This document shows, piece by piece, positions 1-7,975 of a stretch of 64,000 nt of DNA. The translations under genes were made by a program, and so were the position numbers. The notes below the pieces were generated by a model, which ran no database searches, was not told where the DNA came from, and saw nothing but the letters and a program-made list of their open reading frames with translations. The stretch is taken from contig PNLU01000004.1 in assembly GCA_013823245.1 (NCBI GenBank), positions 1 through 64,000 of the forward strand. The letters are read 5' to 3'. This stretch comes from Alcanivorax sp. (GTDB lineage Bacteria > Pseudomonadota > Gammaproteobacteria > Pseudomonadales > Alcanivoracaceae). Each line of letters starts with the position of its first letter. The first letter of the stretch is position 1.

Positions 1-1
1 G

Positions 2-280
2 GGCGTGCGCCTGAACAGCGCGCTGTACGTGGTCGCCGCCTACAGCGTGGGCAATGACGAGCATGTGCGCCGTGGTATCCGCGATTTCGGCAACTACGAC
101 ACCAGTGAGCTGGACCCGGACAATGCGTTGCTCGACGCCATTGCCGCAGAAATGGTCCGGGGCGTTTCCGACCGCATGTGGACGGAGAACACCGGCCAGC
201 GCACCCCGTATGGGCGGCTGGGCACGTTCTGGGATGATCGTGAAGACCGCGAGCAGATCGACATCGACGATCTGCTGTAA
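2..280 (+). CDS. C-terminal part of an unidentified protein (5' end outside the window)
   Basis: An open frame enters from the left edge and ends at TAA 278-280. About 92 residues are visible. The GTG at 5 is in frame but nothing marks it as a start, so I treat the gene as cut by the window. The segment is acidic near its end (DDREDREQIDIDDLL) and shows no motif I recognise. It lies 12 bases upstream of the solute-binding-like gene, which has its own strong ribosome binding site, so the two probably share an operon and possibly a pathway. Function unknown. Confidence 0.6.
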   Translation, partial: GVRLNSALYVVAAYSVGNDEHVRRGIRDFGNYDTSELDPDNALLDAIAAEMVRGVSDRMWTENTGQRTPYGRLGTFWDDREDREQIDIDDLL

Positions 281-292
281 AGGAGAAGTGAC

Positions 293-1309
293 ATGTTTTG
301 CAAACGTCTTGTATCAACCTTGCTCGCCTTGAGCCTGATGGGGATGGCGGGTGCGGCCCAGGCCAACACGCGTATCAACTTCTGCGTGTTCGATATCATC
401 GGCACCTCCGGTGACACCTTCAACCTGCTGCGCGACTACCGCACGGCGGCGTTGAACCAGGGTGTTGATCTGCGCATGCGCGCCTTTACGGATGAGAATA
501 TTGCCTATGAGGAATTCCTCGCCGGGCAATGCGACCTGGTGGCGATGACCGGGCTGCGTGCACGTAACCTCAACAGTTATGTGGGTAGCCTCGATTCCAT
601 CGGTGCGATTCCGAACTATGATGTCATGCGCACTGTGGCGCAGGTGCTGGCCAGCAACAACCCGCGCATTACCGACAACATGCGCAGCGGCTCCTACGAG
701 GTCATCGGGATGGCGCCGATGGGGGCGGCCTACCTGTTCGTGAAAGACCAGAGCATCAATAACGTCAACGCGCTGGCGGGCCGGTCGATCTCTGTGCTGG
801 AGCATGATGTGGCGCAGGGTCGCATGGCGGCACGGGTGGGGATGTCGCCGGTGATGTCCGATATCACCAACTTCGCCGGGCGCTTCAACAACCACAGCGT
901 GGACATCTGCTTTGCGCCGATGATGGCCTACAGCGCCCTGGAACTGTATCGCGGCATGGGGCCGGATGGCGGCATCGTGGACTACACCCTGGGGCAACTG
1001 ACCATGCAGCTGGTCGCACGGCATGAAAAACTGCCGAACGGCTTCGCCAACTGGTCACGCCAGTATGTGTTCGAGAACCTGCACGAGCGCGCTCAGGCCG
1101 TGGTAGACAATTCCTACAACGATGTCAGCGACGACCGCTGGATCCGCATCAATGAGGAAGACACTCTGCGTTATGACGAAATGATGCGCGAGGCCCGTGT
1201 CGATCTGACTCAGCAGGGCGTGTACAACGCCGACATGATGTCCCTGCTGCGCAATATCCGCTGCCGCCACGACGGCAGCCGGGCAGAGTGCAGCGAACGA
1301 CTGGAGTGA
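293..1309 (+). CDS. Putative periplasmic solute-binding protein (DUF6091-like)
   Basis: A 338-residue protein with a clear Sec signal peptide: basic start MFCKR, hydrophobic core to about residue 22, and an AQA-N cleavage site. The mature part has the look of a periplasmic binding-protein fold, with short beta-alpha units such as INFCVFDIIG and QCDLVAMTGLRARNL. It resembles the putative solute-binding proteins (DUF6091) that I associate with Alcanivorax-type genomes. The ligand is unknown and no transporter genes are visible beside it. The ATG follows AAGGAGA with good spacing. The gene sits 12 bases after the partial upstream gene and ends 29 bases before a strong hairpin terminator. Confidence is high for a real exported protein and moderate for the family. 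Confidence 0.75.
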   Translation: MFCKRLVSTLLALSLMGMAGAAQANTRINFCVFDIIGTSGDTFNLLRDYRTAALNQGVDLRMRAFTDENIAYEEFLAGQCDLVAMTGLRARNLNSYVGSLDSIGAIPNYDVMRTVAQVLASNNPRITDNMRSGSYEVIGMAPMGAAYLFVKDQSINNVNALAGRSISVLEHDVAQGRMAARVGMSPVMSDITNFAGRFNNHSVDICFAPMMAYSALELYRGMGPDGGIVDYTLGQLTMQLVARHEKLPNGFANWSRQYVFENLHERAQAVVDNSYNDVSDDRWIRINEEDTLRYDEMMREARVDLTQQGVYNADMMSLLRNIRCRHDGSRAECSERLE

Positions 1310-1338
1310 TACCGGGCGCCGCAGGGTGCCTGCTCCGG

Positions 1339-1364
1339 AAGGCCCGCTTCGGCGGGCCTTTTTT
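1339..1364 (+). terminator. Rho-independent terminator
   Basis: AAGGCCCGC (1339-1347) pairs with GCGGGCCTT (1352-1360) around a TTCG loop and is followed by a T run to 1364. It ends the operon of the solute-binding-like gene. Confidence 0.9.
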
Positions 1365-1381
1365 GGCTTGGGCGCGGGCTG

Positions 1382-1419
1382 AGGCCATAATTGCTATTTT
1401 TGCCCTTATGGCCTATTCT
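1382..1419 (+). promoter_or_regulatory. Toxin-antitoxin promoter with inverted-repeat operator
   Basis: A perfect 9-bp inverted repeat, AGGCCATAA (1382-1390) and TTATGGCCT (1406-1414), spans a sigma70-like promoter: -35 TTGCTA (1391-1396), 17-bp spacer, -10 TATTCT (1414-1419). One arm abuts the -35 and the other lies between -35 and -10. This is the geometry expected for autorepression by the antitoxin encoded 35 bases downstream. Binding is inferred. Confidence 0.6.
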
Positions 1420-1453
1420 GGGAGTTCATAGTCAGCTCAGGAGGGCCTTTCCC

Positions 1454-1801
1454 ATGGCCACCCAAACCGCTTTTGACGATCTGGATCGGCGCCCGGCCTC
1501 CGACCTCAAACGGGCCGGCTGGCGCGACGTGATGCGTTCTGTCCGCGAGCAGGGCCGGCTGCTGGTCACCAATCACAACCGCCCCGAAGCCGTAATCCTG
1601 TCGGCCGAGGCCTACAGCGAACTGATGCACCAGCTGGCGCACGCCGGGAACGACGAGGCTTCGGCCCTGGCCCAACTGCGTACCCGCTTCGACGGGCATC
1701 TGGCGTCGCTGAGGCAGGCCGAGGCGGGTGACCGGTTGCGCGCCCTCATGGATGAACCCACCAGCCTGACCGATGAGGTGAAGGCGGGCGAGAGCCATTA
1801 G
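1454..1801 (+). CDS. Phd/YefM-type antitoxin
   Basis: A 115-residue protein. The core WRDVMRSVREQGRLLVTNHNRPEAVILSAEAY matches the Phd/YefM fold, in which the N-terminal domain dimerises and binds operator DNA and the C-terminal tail neutralises the toxin. I start it at ATG 1454 rather than the upstream in-frame codon at 1391, because AGGAGG (1439-1444) is well placed for 1454 and the upstream codons overlap the promoter. The stop TAG shares its last base with the GTG of the toxin gene (TAGTG), so the two are translationally coupled. Phd-like antitoxins usually pair with Doc, RelE or PIN toxins; pairing with a zeta-type kinase is less common. Confidence 0.8.
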   Translation: MATQTAFDDLDRRPASDLKRAGWRDVMRSVREQGRLLVTNHNRPEAVILSAEAYSELMHQLAHAGNDEASALAQLRTRFDGHLASLRQAEAGDRLRALMDEPTSLTDEVKAGESH

Positions 1802-2424
1802 TGGCACGCCCGGTCCTGTTTGTGCTGGCGGGCGTCAACGGCGCCGGTAAAAGCTCCATCGGCGGTCATCTGATCCGGCGCCAGGGGCTGGACTGGTTCA
1901 ACCCTGATACCTTTGCTCGCGAACTCAAGGCCCACACCGGCTGCAGCCAGCAGCAGGCCAACGCCCTGGCCTGGCAGGAGGGCGTGCGACGTCTGGATCA
2001 GGCGCTGGCAGCCGGAGAGCACCACGCCCTGGAAACCACCCTGGGCGGCAATACGTTGCCCAAACGTATTCTGGCCGCAACCCACACCCACGACGTGCTG
2101 ATCTGGTTCTGCGGCCTGAGCTCCCCCGCGCTGCATCGCGAACGCGTACTGGCCCGCGTCGCCGTCGGCGGCCACGACATCCCCGAAGACAAGATCCGCG
2201 CCCGCTTCGACAGCGCCCGCGCCAACCTGATTGGCCTGCTGCCCCATGTGCAGCGCGTGAACCTGTTTGATAACAGCCGCACCGTGCCGCAAGGAGCGCC
2301 GATTCCTGACCCGCTGCCGGTGGCGCGTATTGAGCAGGGGAGGTTGGTTTGCCCGCAGATGCCGGAGCAGTTGGAACAAACGCCGGAGTGGGCCAGGCCA
2401 ATTCTTGGGGCTTGTTTACGCTGA
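1801..2424 (+). CDS. Zeta-toxin-like P-loop kinase
   Basis: A 207-residue protein starting at GTG 1801, one base inside the antitoxin stop. The Walker A motif GVNGAGKSS is at residues 11-19, followed by FNPDTFAREL and LETTLGG, then GGHDIPEDKIRARF. This order is typical of the zeta/PezT-related AAA family, whose best-known members phosphorylate UDP-N-acetylglucosamine and block cell-wall synthesis. The substrate here cannot be read from sequence. With the Phd-like gene in front it forms a probable type II toxin-antitoxin pair. The gene converges on the protease gene, with stops about 40 bases apart and no clear terminator between them. Confidence 0.75.
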   Translation: MARPVLFVLAGVNGAGKSSIGGHLIRRQGLDWFNPDTFARELKAHTGCSQQQANALAWQEGVRRLDQALAAGEHHALETTLGGNTLPKRILAATHTHDVLIWFCGLSSPALHRERVLARVAVGGHDIPEDKIRARFDSARANLIGLLPHVQRVNLFDNSRTVPQGAPIPDPLPVARIEQGRLVCPQMPEQLEQTPEWARPILGACLR

Positions 2425-2462
2425 AATGAAAAAGCCCACGTTGGCATGAAGCAAACCTGTTA

Positions 2463-3914
2463 TCAGCGGCATACCTCTTCGAGAAGGATTTCGCCTATGG
2501 TGTTGGGTGCGGCATTGATCCACTCGACACGGAAGCTCGGGATCGTTTCGCTGAACACTACACGTCTGTTTTCCAGCTTGGTGATTTCACTTGCAGACAG
2601 GCTGCGCTGATGACATCGCATGGTCCACAACATACGCGCGGAAGAGTAGCGCAGGTTCCCCTGAGTCGTGTAGAGAGGTTCCGGGTATTCCACTAATACC
2701 CAGGCGCGCCGAGCCGATGCAGGCCCCTGAATGGAGCGCAAATCCAGGAGGTAAACGGTGTCATCGTCACCGGTAGCGGCCCAGTGCCAGCGCGCGTCAA
2801 GCCGCTCAGTGCGAGCCAGGTATCCGACACTATATTCGCCGGGTTCACCGTCGTAGGACGCGATCATTACATAGTAAATGCCATCCCTCGGCACTCGAAA
2901 ATCAATTCGCGCATCGGTGCCGCGGCCGCCGTCATCGTCCCTGCGTTCCCAGGAAGTATTGCTCTCCAGGCTTGCAGCCTCCAGGACCAACAACATCATA
3001 TCAATGTTGGGCGATCGCGCCTCGAGGGTAATGTACTCGCCCCGGCGTAAGTCCAGGCGGAATACTTCAAATTCCTCTTCGTCCAATTCGCCATATGTCA
3101 TCTGGTAGGGCCTCAGAGTTTCCGCAAACGCAAGGCGCAGCATTATCAGTAACGACTCATCTATCTCGTCATCATGGTCACCTGGCCGAGTCGCCGCGGA
3201 GGAGTGGGGCATATCCGCGGGGAAGGGTTGCCGTGCGGTCTGATCGATATCGATCGCAGCCAGCACGCTTGCCGGCACAGCCAGATTCAGGTTCTGCCCA
3301 CCATGGAAGAAGGCGGTGATGACACCGACCACCTGGCCAGCCTCATTGACCAGTGGCCCGCCGGAGGATCCCTGTGAAATGGGGGCAGTGGTCTGCAAGT
3401 AATCCACATCGTCCAGGCGACGATGCGCCGAGATAATGCCGTTGGACATGGACCCTTCCAGGCCCATCGGCGCCCCGAATGCGAAGACGGTATCCCCCCG
3501 GTTGCCGCGTCCGCTGGCGAGTGGCAGCCCGTCTGCCGCCTGCCCCAGCCATGGCAGAACAGCCAGGTCCTGCTCCACATCCACATGCAACGCATAAGGA
3601 ACAGAGCCGCGTGCCTCGCCTGTCTCGGTAAACACCTCCACCCAGGCTGCGCCGGCGATAACGTGGGCATTCGTCACCAGATAGCCTTGATCCCACAAGA
3701 AAGCACTGCCTTGGCCCACAGGATCACCGCTACGGTCGTGGGCGATCAGTGTGAAGACATGAGGCATAACGGCATCCGCCAGCGGCAGCGCCACTGAGCC
3801 CCGGGCGCCCGCAAGATCGGGTGATGGCTCGGCGGAACCACGCTCAACAGGCGCACTGGCTGTACAGGCCGCCAGCCAGGCACAGGCCAGGATCACGACG
3901 ATGATTCTAGTCAT
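2463..3914 (-). CDS. Trypsin-like serine protease lipoprotein with C-terminal adhesin-E-like domain
   Basis: A 483-residue lipoprotein: signal peptide with lipobox LAAC and Cys17 as the lipidated residue. The S1C/DegP-like trypsin fold has the triad H84 (TNAHV), D116 (EQDLAVL) and S184 (GSSGGP). Around residues 255-370 there is a PPC-like beta domain (GEYITLEARSPNIDMML, YYVMIASYDGEPGEYSVGY). The C-terminus (AWVLVEYPEP, SSARMLWTMRC, ending in EEVC) resembles the surface-adhesin protein E domain. No PDZ domain is visible, which sets it apart from DegP/DegS. It probably acts on the periplasmic face of an envelope membrane. It lies 6 bases after the DUF4236 gene on the same strand, so the two are likely cotranscribed. 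Confidence 0.8.
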   Translation of the reverse strand: MTRIIVVILACAWLAACTASAPVERGSAEPSPDLAGARGSVALPLADAVMPHVFTLIAHDRSGDPVGQGSAFLWDQGYLVTNAHVIAGAAWVEVFTETGEARGSVPYALHVDVEQDLAVLPWLGQAADGLPLASGRGNRGDTVFAFGAPMGLEGSMSNGIISAHRRLDDVDYLQTTAPISQGSSGGPLVNEAGQVVGVITAFFHGGQNLNLAVPASVLAAIDIDQTARQPFPADMPHSSAATRPGDHDDEIDESLLIMLRLAFAETLRPYQMTYGELDEEEFEVFRLDLRRGEYITLEARSPNIDMMLLVLEAASLESNTSWERRDDDGGRGTDARIDFRVPRDGIYYVMIASYDGEPGEYSVGYLARTERLDARWHWAATGDDDTVYLLDLRSIQGPASARRAWVLVEYPEPLYTTQGNLRYSSARMLWTMRCHQRSLSASEITKLENRRVVFSETIPSFRVEWINAAPNTIGEILLEEVCR

Positions 3915-3920
3915 TGTTCT

Positions 3921-5135
3921 TTACCCCCCAAACGGTTCGATCTCCCTGAATATCCCCGTCACGGTCATATCCCGGCGCAACTCGAACTGATCCAGCGACG
4001 CCACCGGATCAATATCGGTCAGCGCATCGAAGCGGATATCTCCCCAGACATCCCGGCTCACCTGCACGCTATACAGGTAAACATCGCGCTGCCCCCCGCG
4101 CAGCTCGTCCGCGCGCACGGTACAGGCGGACAATATCACACGTTCGACACTGGGCGCGGCGGCGAAGGCTTCGCCGATCAGGCGGAAACCAATGGCATGG
4201 GCATGCTGGCTGTACAGCGTGCGGCGTGCGGTGGCTGACAAACGCGCCACGGAAATCCCCAGGCCACGCTGATAGGCGCGCAGTCGCAGGCCGGGCAGGC
4301 TGTCGGCATCGGGCAGGGTCACATCCAGCGCCAGGGTGCGGCCCTGGTCGCGCAGCTCAAAGCTGGCCTCCGTTGGCAGCGGCCAGTCGATGTCTTCAAG
4401 ATGATCTTCAAGCACCCACTCTTCCGCTGCCGGGTCGCCCTGCAGCGCGCTGGCGTAGGCCTGCTGGCGCCGCTGCTCGCGCGCCGCATGCAGGGCTTGT
4501 TGCCGCGCCCAGACCTGCTCGCTGTCTTGATATTCCTGCCATTGTGCCTGCCATTCGCGATCGGTTATGCGGCGATAGCCGGGCAACAGTAACCGGCCAA
4601 GAAGGTACCAGATCGACCGGGGGCGGCGCGGCGCCTCGGGTGCTGGCACGTCGAACGGCAATGTCAGACATTCAGGGAAGGCGTCCGGGGCGGGCGTGCC
4701 CTCATGCAGGCGGGCGAGGGCGTCGAGGCGACGGTTATGTTCCGCCACCAGAGCTGTGACGGCGGCCTGCAATTCGGCCAGAATCGCCCCGCTGTGCCCG
4801 CGCAGGCTGCTGTCATCGAGCGGATGCCCCTCGGCATCCAGTGCCAGCAACTGGCCGCTGTTGGCCTCCAGCGCCAGTGCCGAGGGAATTTGCCGAGCGC
4901 CTGCCCGCGATGGGGCGGCTCGACGGCTCCCCGGGCCTCGCTGAACCTTGCCCGCCTCCAGCCGAGTGCGGTACGACAAACCCGTGCCCGGCGCCCCCAC
5001 ATTGCCATACAGACCCTGACGACCCAGGGTCACACCTGCACCGCGCACACCGGCGGACACGCTGACCCCACGCTTGCCCAGGTTCAGGCGCAGGCCAGGC
5101 GCGATACGCAGGGTGCGTCGAAAGCGAAGTGTCAT
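3921..5135 (-). CDS. DUF4236 domain protein
   Basis: A 404-residue protein. The first 55 residues (RFRRTLRIAPGLRLNLGKRGVSVS, then GVTLGRQGLYGNVGAPGTGLSYR) are a textbook DUF4236 domain, whose function is unknown. The rest is charged and partly coiled-coil (about residues 175-225, rich in Q, A and R), followed by a compact beta-rich C-terminus that may be a ligand or interaction domain. There is no signal peptide or membrane helix. It is divergent from the WYL regulator, with 131 bases between starts, and is followed immediately by the protease gene. It sits at the left border of the defence island, but nothing in the sequence ties it to defence. Confidence 0.75.
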   Translation of the reverse strand: MTLRFRRTLRIAPGLRLNLGKRGVSVSAGVRGAGVTLGRQGLYGNVGAPGTGLSYRTRLEAGKVQRGPGSRRAAPSRAGARQIPSALALEANSGQLLALDAEGHPLDDSSLRGHSGAILAELQAAVTALVAEHNRRLDALARLHEGTPAPDAFPECLTLPFDVPAPEAPRRPRSIWYLLGRLLLPGYRRITDREWQAQWQEYQDSEQVWARQQALHAAREQRRQQAYASALQGDPAAEEWVLEDHLEDIDWPLPTEASFELRDQGRTLALDVTLPDADSLPGLRLRAYQRGLGISVARLSATARRTLYSQHAHAIGFRLIGEAFAAAPSVERVILSACTVRADELRGGQRDVYLYSVQVSRDVWGDIRFDALTDIDPVASLDQFELRRDMTVTGIFREIEPFGG

Positions 5136-5188
5136 GGCGAAGGTCCCCCAATCGAATACTGTGACGCCATGCTATGTATTTATTATCG

Positions 5189-5211
5189 ACATGACTATAC
5201 TGTAATCATGT
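5189..5211 (+). promoter_or_regulatory. Candidate operator and promoter of the WYL regulator gene
   Basis: ACATGA (5189-5194) and TCATGT (5206-5211) form an inverted repeat with an 11-base spacer. Within it lies TATACT (5196-5201), a good -10 element; the -35 is weak. The site sits 56 bases upstream of the regulator start, where a repressor of the BrxR/CapW type would bind to autorepress. No binding evidence. Confidence 0.4.
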
Positions 5212-5266
5212 ACACGTCGTCTTATCAGGCATAAACAGTCAAGCATAAACCCCCGAGGAGCCCACC

Positions 5267-6157
5267 ATGGCCCGCACCGCCGCCACCAACGCCGCCCAAT
5301 GGCCCCTGCGCTGGGATCTGCTGCTTCGCTACCGGCTGATCGAGGTGATTGCCCTGTGGGAAGGGCGCCTGACCACCAACCACCTGATGCGCGCCTTCGG
5401 CATCGGTCGGCAGCAGGCCTCCAAGGATATCAACGAGTACCTGGGCCAGCATGCCCCGGACAACCTGACCTACGATCGCTCCCTGAAGGGCTATGTGCCC
5501 AGCGCCACCTTCAAGCCGGTATTTACCCGCGGCCTGGCCGATGAATACCTGCAAATGATGCACGCCCGCGAAGACCTGGCCTGCTCCTTTGCCGAGCTGG
5601 CCGTGCGCGAAGTGGCCACTGAAGTCCTGCTGCCCCCGGCCCGCGACCTGCGGCCCCAGGTGCTGCGGCCTATCCTGCAAGCCTGCCGGGAGCAGAAGCG
5701 CGTGGAGCTGTGCTACGCCTCACTGGCCAACCCGCACCCCGAAACCCGGGTGATCCAGCCGCACACGGTGGTGCATTCCGGCTACCGCTGGCATGTGCGC
5801 GCCTGGTGCGAGAAGAATGGGGACTTTCGGGATTTCGTGCTGAGCCGGATCAGCGATGAGCCGGGGCTGTTGACAGCGGCTACCCATCCGGCCAGCCGGG
5901 ACACAGCCTGGCAGCAGCGTGTCAGCATTACCCTTAAACCGGACCCGCGCCTGAGCAAGGCCCAGCAGACCGTGATCGCCCGGGACTATGCCATGCAGGG
6001 CGGCAAGCTGGTGCTGGAGACACGGCAGGCGCTGGTGGATTATGTGTGCCAGCAGTTGCGGGTGGATAACCGGCCGGGGAGTCGGGAGCCGGAGGCGCAG
6101 CAGATTGTGGTGGATGGGGTGGTGCCATTGGCGGAGCTGCCGGGGGGAGGGGGGTAA
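5267..6157 (+). CDS. WYL-domain transcriptional regulator (BrxR/CapW-like)
   Basis: A 296-residue protein. Residues 10-85 form a winged helix-turn-helix (LRYRLIEVIALWEGRLTTNHLMRAF, GIGRQQASKDINEYL). A WYL domain follows around 120-200 (SGYRWHVRAWCEKNGDFRDFVLSRI), then a WCX-like C-terminal domain. Length and order match BrxR and CapW, dimeric repressors that sit at the head of BREX, CBASS and other defence operons and are thought to sense a nucleic-acid or nucleotide ligand. The start ATG follows GAGGAG. It lies 278 bases upstream of the HTH gene that leads the BREX operon, on the same strand. The proposed role is repression of its own promoter and perhaps the BREX promoter. The very GC-rich tail ending in PGGGG is unusual. 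Confidence 0.8.
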   Translation: MARTAATNAAQWPLRWDLLLRYRLIEVIALWEGRLTTNHLMRAFGIGRQQASKDINEYLGQHAPDNLTYDRSLKGYVPSATFKPVFTRGLADEYLQMMHAREDLACSFAELAVREVATEVLLPPARDLRPQVLRPILQACREQKRVELCYASLANPHPETRVIQPHTVVHSGYRWHVRAWCEKNGDFRDFVLSRISDEPGLLTAATHPASRDTAWQQRVSITLKPDPRLSKAQQTVIARDYAMQGGKLVLETRQALVDYVCQQLRVDNRPGSREPEAQQIVVDGVVPLAELPGGGG

Positions 6158-6228
6158 AAAGACCTGCCAGCTGAATGCGAATGAGCGAGGCCCTTCCGAT
6201 AAGGTAATGCGCCCGCTGGCCACCCAAG

Positions 6229-6251
6229 CGTTAATTATATCAGTATTAACG
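6229..6251. promoter_or_regulatory. Inverted repeat upstream of the BREX operon, candidate operator
   Basis: CGTTAAT (6229-6235) and ATTAACG (6245-6251) form a perfect 7-bp inverted repeat, 9 bases apart. It lies in a 278-base AT-rich gap between the WYL gene and the HTH gene, about 65 bases upstream of the predicted BREX -35. It is a candidate site for the WYL or HTH protein. Apart from this repeat and the promoter I see no gene in 6158-6435. Confidence 0.4.
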
Positions 6252-6315
6252 ACCTTTTATTCATATTGAAACACTATATATGTAGCTCTTTGCTGGTCCA
6301 TCCGGATTAAACCGG

Positions 6316-6344
6316 TTGAGAGCATAGTGTCACCTCTATATATT
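6316..6344 (+). promoter_or_regulatory. Predicted sigma70 promoter of the BREX operon
   Basis: -35 TTGAGA (6316-6321), 17-bp spacer, -10 TATATT (6339-6344). The leader to the HTH gene would be about 85 bases. It is the best promoter match in the gap before the operon. Confidence 0.5.
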
Positions 6345-6435
6345 GGCTTATTAGTTTAAGTTGGAGGGGGCTACCCCGTGAGACCTCGCCGTCCCAGGCA
6401 GGGCGGCAATACCATCGCCCATAGGAAGCGAAAAC

Positions 6436-6648
6436 ATGGCCGAGATGGAAGACCGCTGGTTATCCGTAGATGAAATAGGCAAACACCTGGGTGTTAGCAA
6501 TGACACGGTATACCGCTGGATAGATAAACACTCCATGCCAGCACACCGGGTGGGCCGTTTTTGGAAGTTCAAGAAAGATGAGATTGATGAGTGGGTACGT
6601 AAAGGCGGAGCAAGTGACACCAGTGGCGACAATGGCAAAAAATCATAA
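6436..6648 (+). CDS. Small excisionase/MerR-like helix-turn-helix protein
   Basis: A 70-residue protein almost wholly made of an HTH_17-type DNA-binding domain: WLSVDEIGKHLGVSNDTVYRW, then AHRVGRFWKFKKDEIDEWV. Such proteins act as excisionases, or as small regulators in front of defence and restriction operons. It begins after AGGAAG and overlaps the brxA start by 17 bases, so it is the first gene of the BREX operon and probably regulates it. No integrase lies nearby, which argues against an excisionase role. Confidence 0.75.
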   Translation: MAEMEDRWLSVDEIGKHLGVSNDTVYRWIDKHSMPAHRVGRFWKFKKDEIDEWVRKGGASDTSGDNGKKS

Positions 6649-7423
6649 GTCGCTGGCCCGGTTCGGGTTTCGTTTCGAGCGGGGAGGAGCACACAGTTCC
6701 CGAACCTTGATGCTCGACGAGCTGGCAGCGCTCCTCGGCTATGTCGGCCTCGAAGATGCCTCGAAAGGCGACTACCTGCGGGCAGTTGAAGAGGACAACT
6801 GCCTCGCCAAACGCTCGGGAAAAACCCGTAGGTTGACCTACCGTCACCTGGCGGAGCTCTATTCTCTGGATACAGCCCACATCCTGTTTCGCGCCCTACG
6901 GCATTTTTGGGAGCGAGATGAAGCAGGGCGACCACTGCTGGCCGTGCTGTGCGCCTATGCTCGGGACTCCATCTTTCGCTCCACGGCACCCCTTATCCTG
7001 AAATGTCCAGAAGGGACAGTGATCAACCGGGAGTCCGTGGAAGAATTTATCGACAGCCAGGAACCTGGCCGTTTCAGCAAGGCAACCCTGAAATCGACAG
7101 CACAGAACATCAATTCAAGCTGGACCAAGGCAGGCCACCTGACAGGTAGGGTAAAAAAAAGCCGCACCCATCCCACACCCACTCCGGGGAGTGTTTCGTA
7201 CGCACTTTTGCTTGGATACTTGACCGGAACCCGAGGGCAGGGGCTCTTTCGCACCGAATATATAAAGCTGCTCGACTGCACGCGCGACAAAGCCATCGAG
7301 CTCGCCGAGGAGGCCTCACGTAAAGGCTGGATAACCTTCAAGCGGGTGGGGGATGTGATCGAGGTGCTTTTCCCGAGCCTTATCAACCAGCAAGAAGAGG
7401 AGTGGCTGCGTGAGCAGGGTTAA
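6632..7423 (+). CDS. brxA: BREX protein BrxA (DUF1819)
   Basis: A 263-residue protein matching the BrxA/DUF1819 pattern: an early RFGFRFERGGAHSSRTLMLDEL segment, a central LYSLDTAHILFRALRHFW, and a C-terminal winged-helix-like TEYIKLLDCTRDKAIELAEEASRKGW. BrxA is a small DNA-binding component of type 1 BREX. I choose ATG 6632, inside the end of the HTH gene, because the longer frame starting at 6578 would overlap that gene by 71 bases with no better ribosome site. It overlaps brxB by 14 bases, so translation is coupled. Confidence 0.88.
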   Translation: MAKNHKSLARFGFRFERGGAHSSRTLMLDELAALLGYVGLEDASKGDYLRAVEEDNCLAKRSGKTRRLTYRHLAELYSLDTAHILFRALRHFWERDEAGRPLLAVLCAYARDSIFRSTAPLILKCPEGTVINRESVEEFIDSQEPGRFSKATLKSTAQNINSSWTKAGHLTGRVKKSRTHPTPTPGSVSYALLLGYLTGTRGQGLFRTEYIKLLDCTRDKAIELAEEASRKGWITFKRVGDVIEVLFPSLINQQEEEWLREQG

Positions 7424-7961
7424 ACGGTTGGTGCAATCCTACAGCAGGCATATATCCATTCCTTGGCGGGACGATGCGGCTGCAGCACAGCGCGTTATCT
7501 TCTGTGTTTACAACGAGAACGAGGAGCGCTGGCTCCGGGCCCGGGTCGATGAGTTTGAAATTGTCACCAAACAGGCCGGTCACGCCTGGGCGCTGTTCGA
7601 TTTAACCAACACTTTTGCAGCCTGGCTCAGTAGCCAGCGTTATGCCAAGAGCTACTTCCAGCAGCCGCATTTATTGGCCACTGTACTGCCCAAGTATCTC
7701 GATTACATCGTGGATGAATTCGAGCGCTTTCTGGACAGCCGCAATATTGATGAGAGCGCTGTGGTAGCAATCCAGGGCGTCGGGTCACTGTTCGGCTTCC
7801 TCAAGGTGAAGGATGTGGTCGACAAGCTTGCTCCCCGGGTACCCGGGCGGTTGCTGGTGTTTTTCCCTGGAAGCTACGAAAACAACAACTACCGACTGCT
7901 GGACGGTTACGATGGGTGGAACTATCTCGCCATGCCCATCACGGCGGATAAGAATGTCTGA
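7410..7961 (+). CDS. brxB: BREX protein BrxB (DUF1788)
   Basis: A 183-residue protein with the DUF1788 signature: RVIFCVYNENEERWLRAR near residue 30, and the C-terminal GRLLVFFPGSYENNNYRLLDGYDGWNYLAMPI. BrxB is a conserved core BREX protein of unclear biochemical role. The start is GTG 7410, 14 bases inside brxA. The preceding GAAGAGGAG serves as ribosome site. The gene is followed 14 bases later by brxC. Confidence 0.9.
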   Translation: MSRVKRLVQSYSRHISIPWRDDAAAAQRVIFCVYNENEERWLRARVDEFEIVTKQAGHAWALFDLTNTFAAWLSSQRYAKSYFQQPHLLATVLPKYLDYIVDEFERFLDSRNIDESAVVAIQGVGSLFGFLKVKDVVDKLAPRVPGRLLVFFPGSYENNNYRLLDGYDGWNYLAMPITADKNV

Positions 7962-7975
7962 ACAAGAGGTTGTTA

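Noticed and set aside
6436-6648. Small HTH protein as a phage or island excisionase
   Set aside because: No integrase in the window, and it overlaps brxA in an operon, so an operon regulator is more likely.
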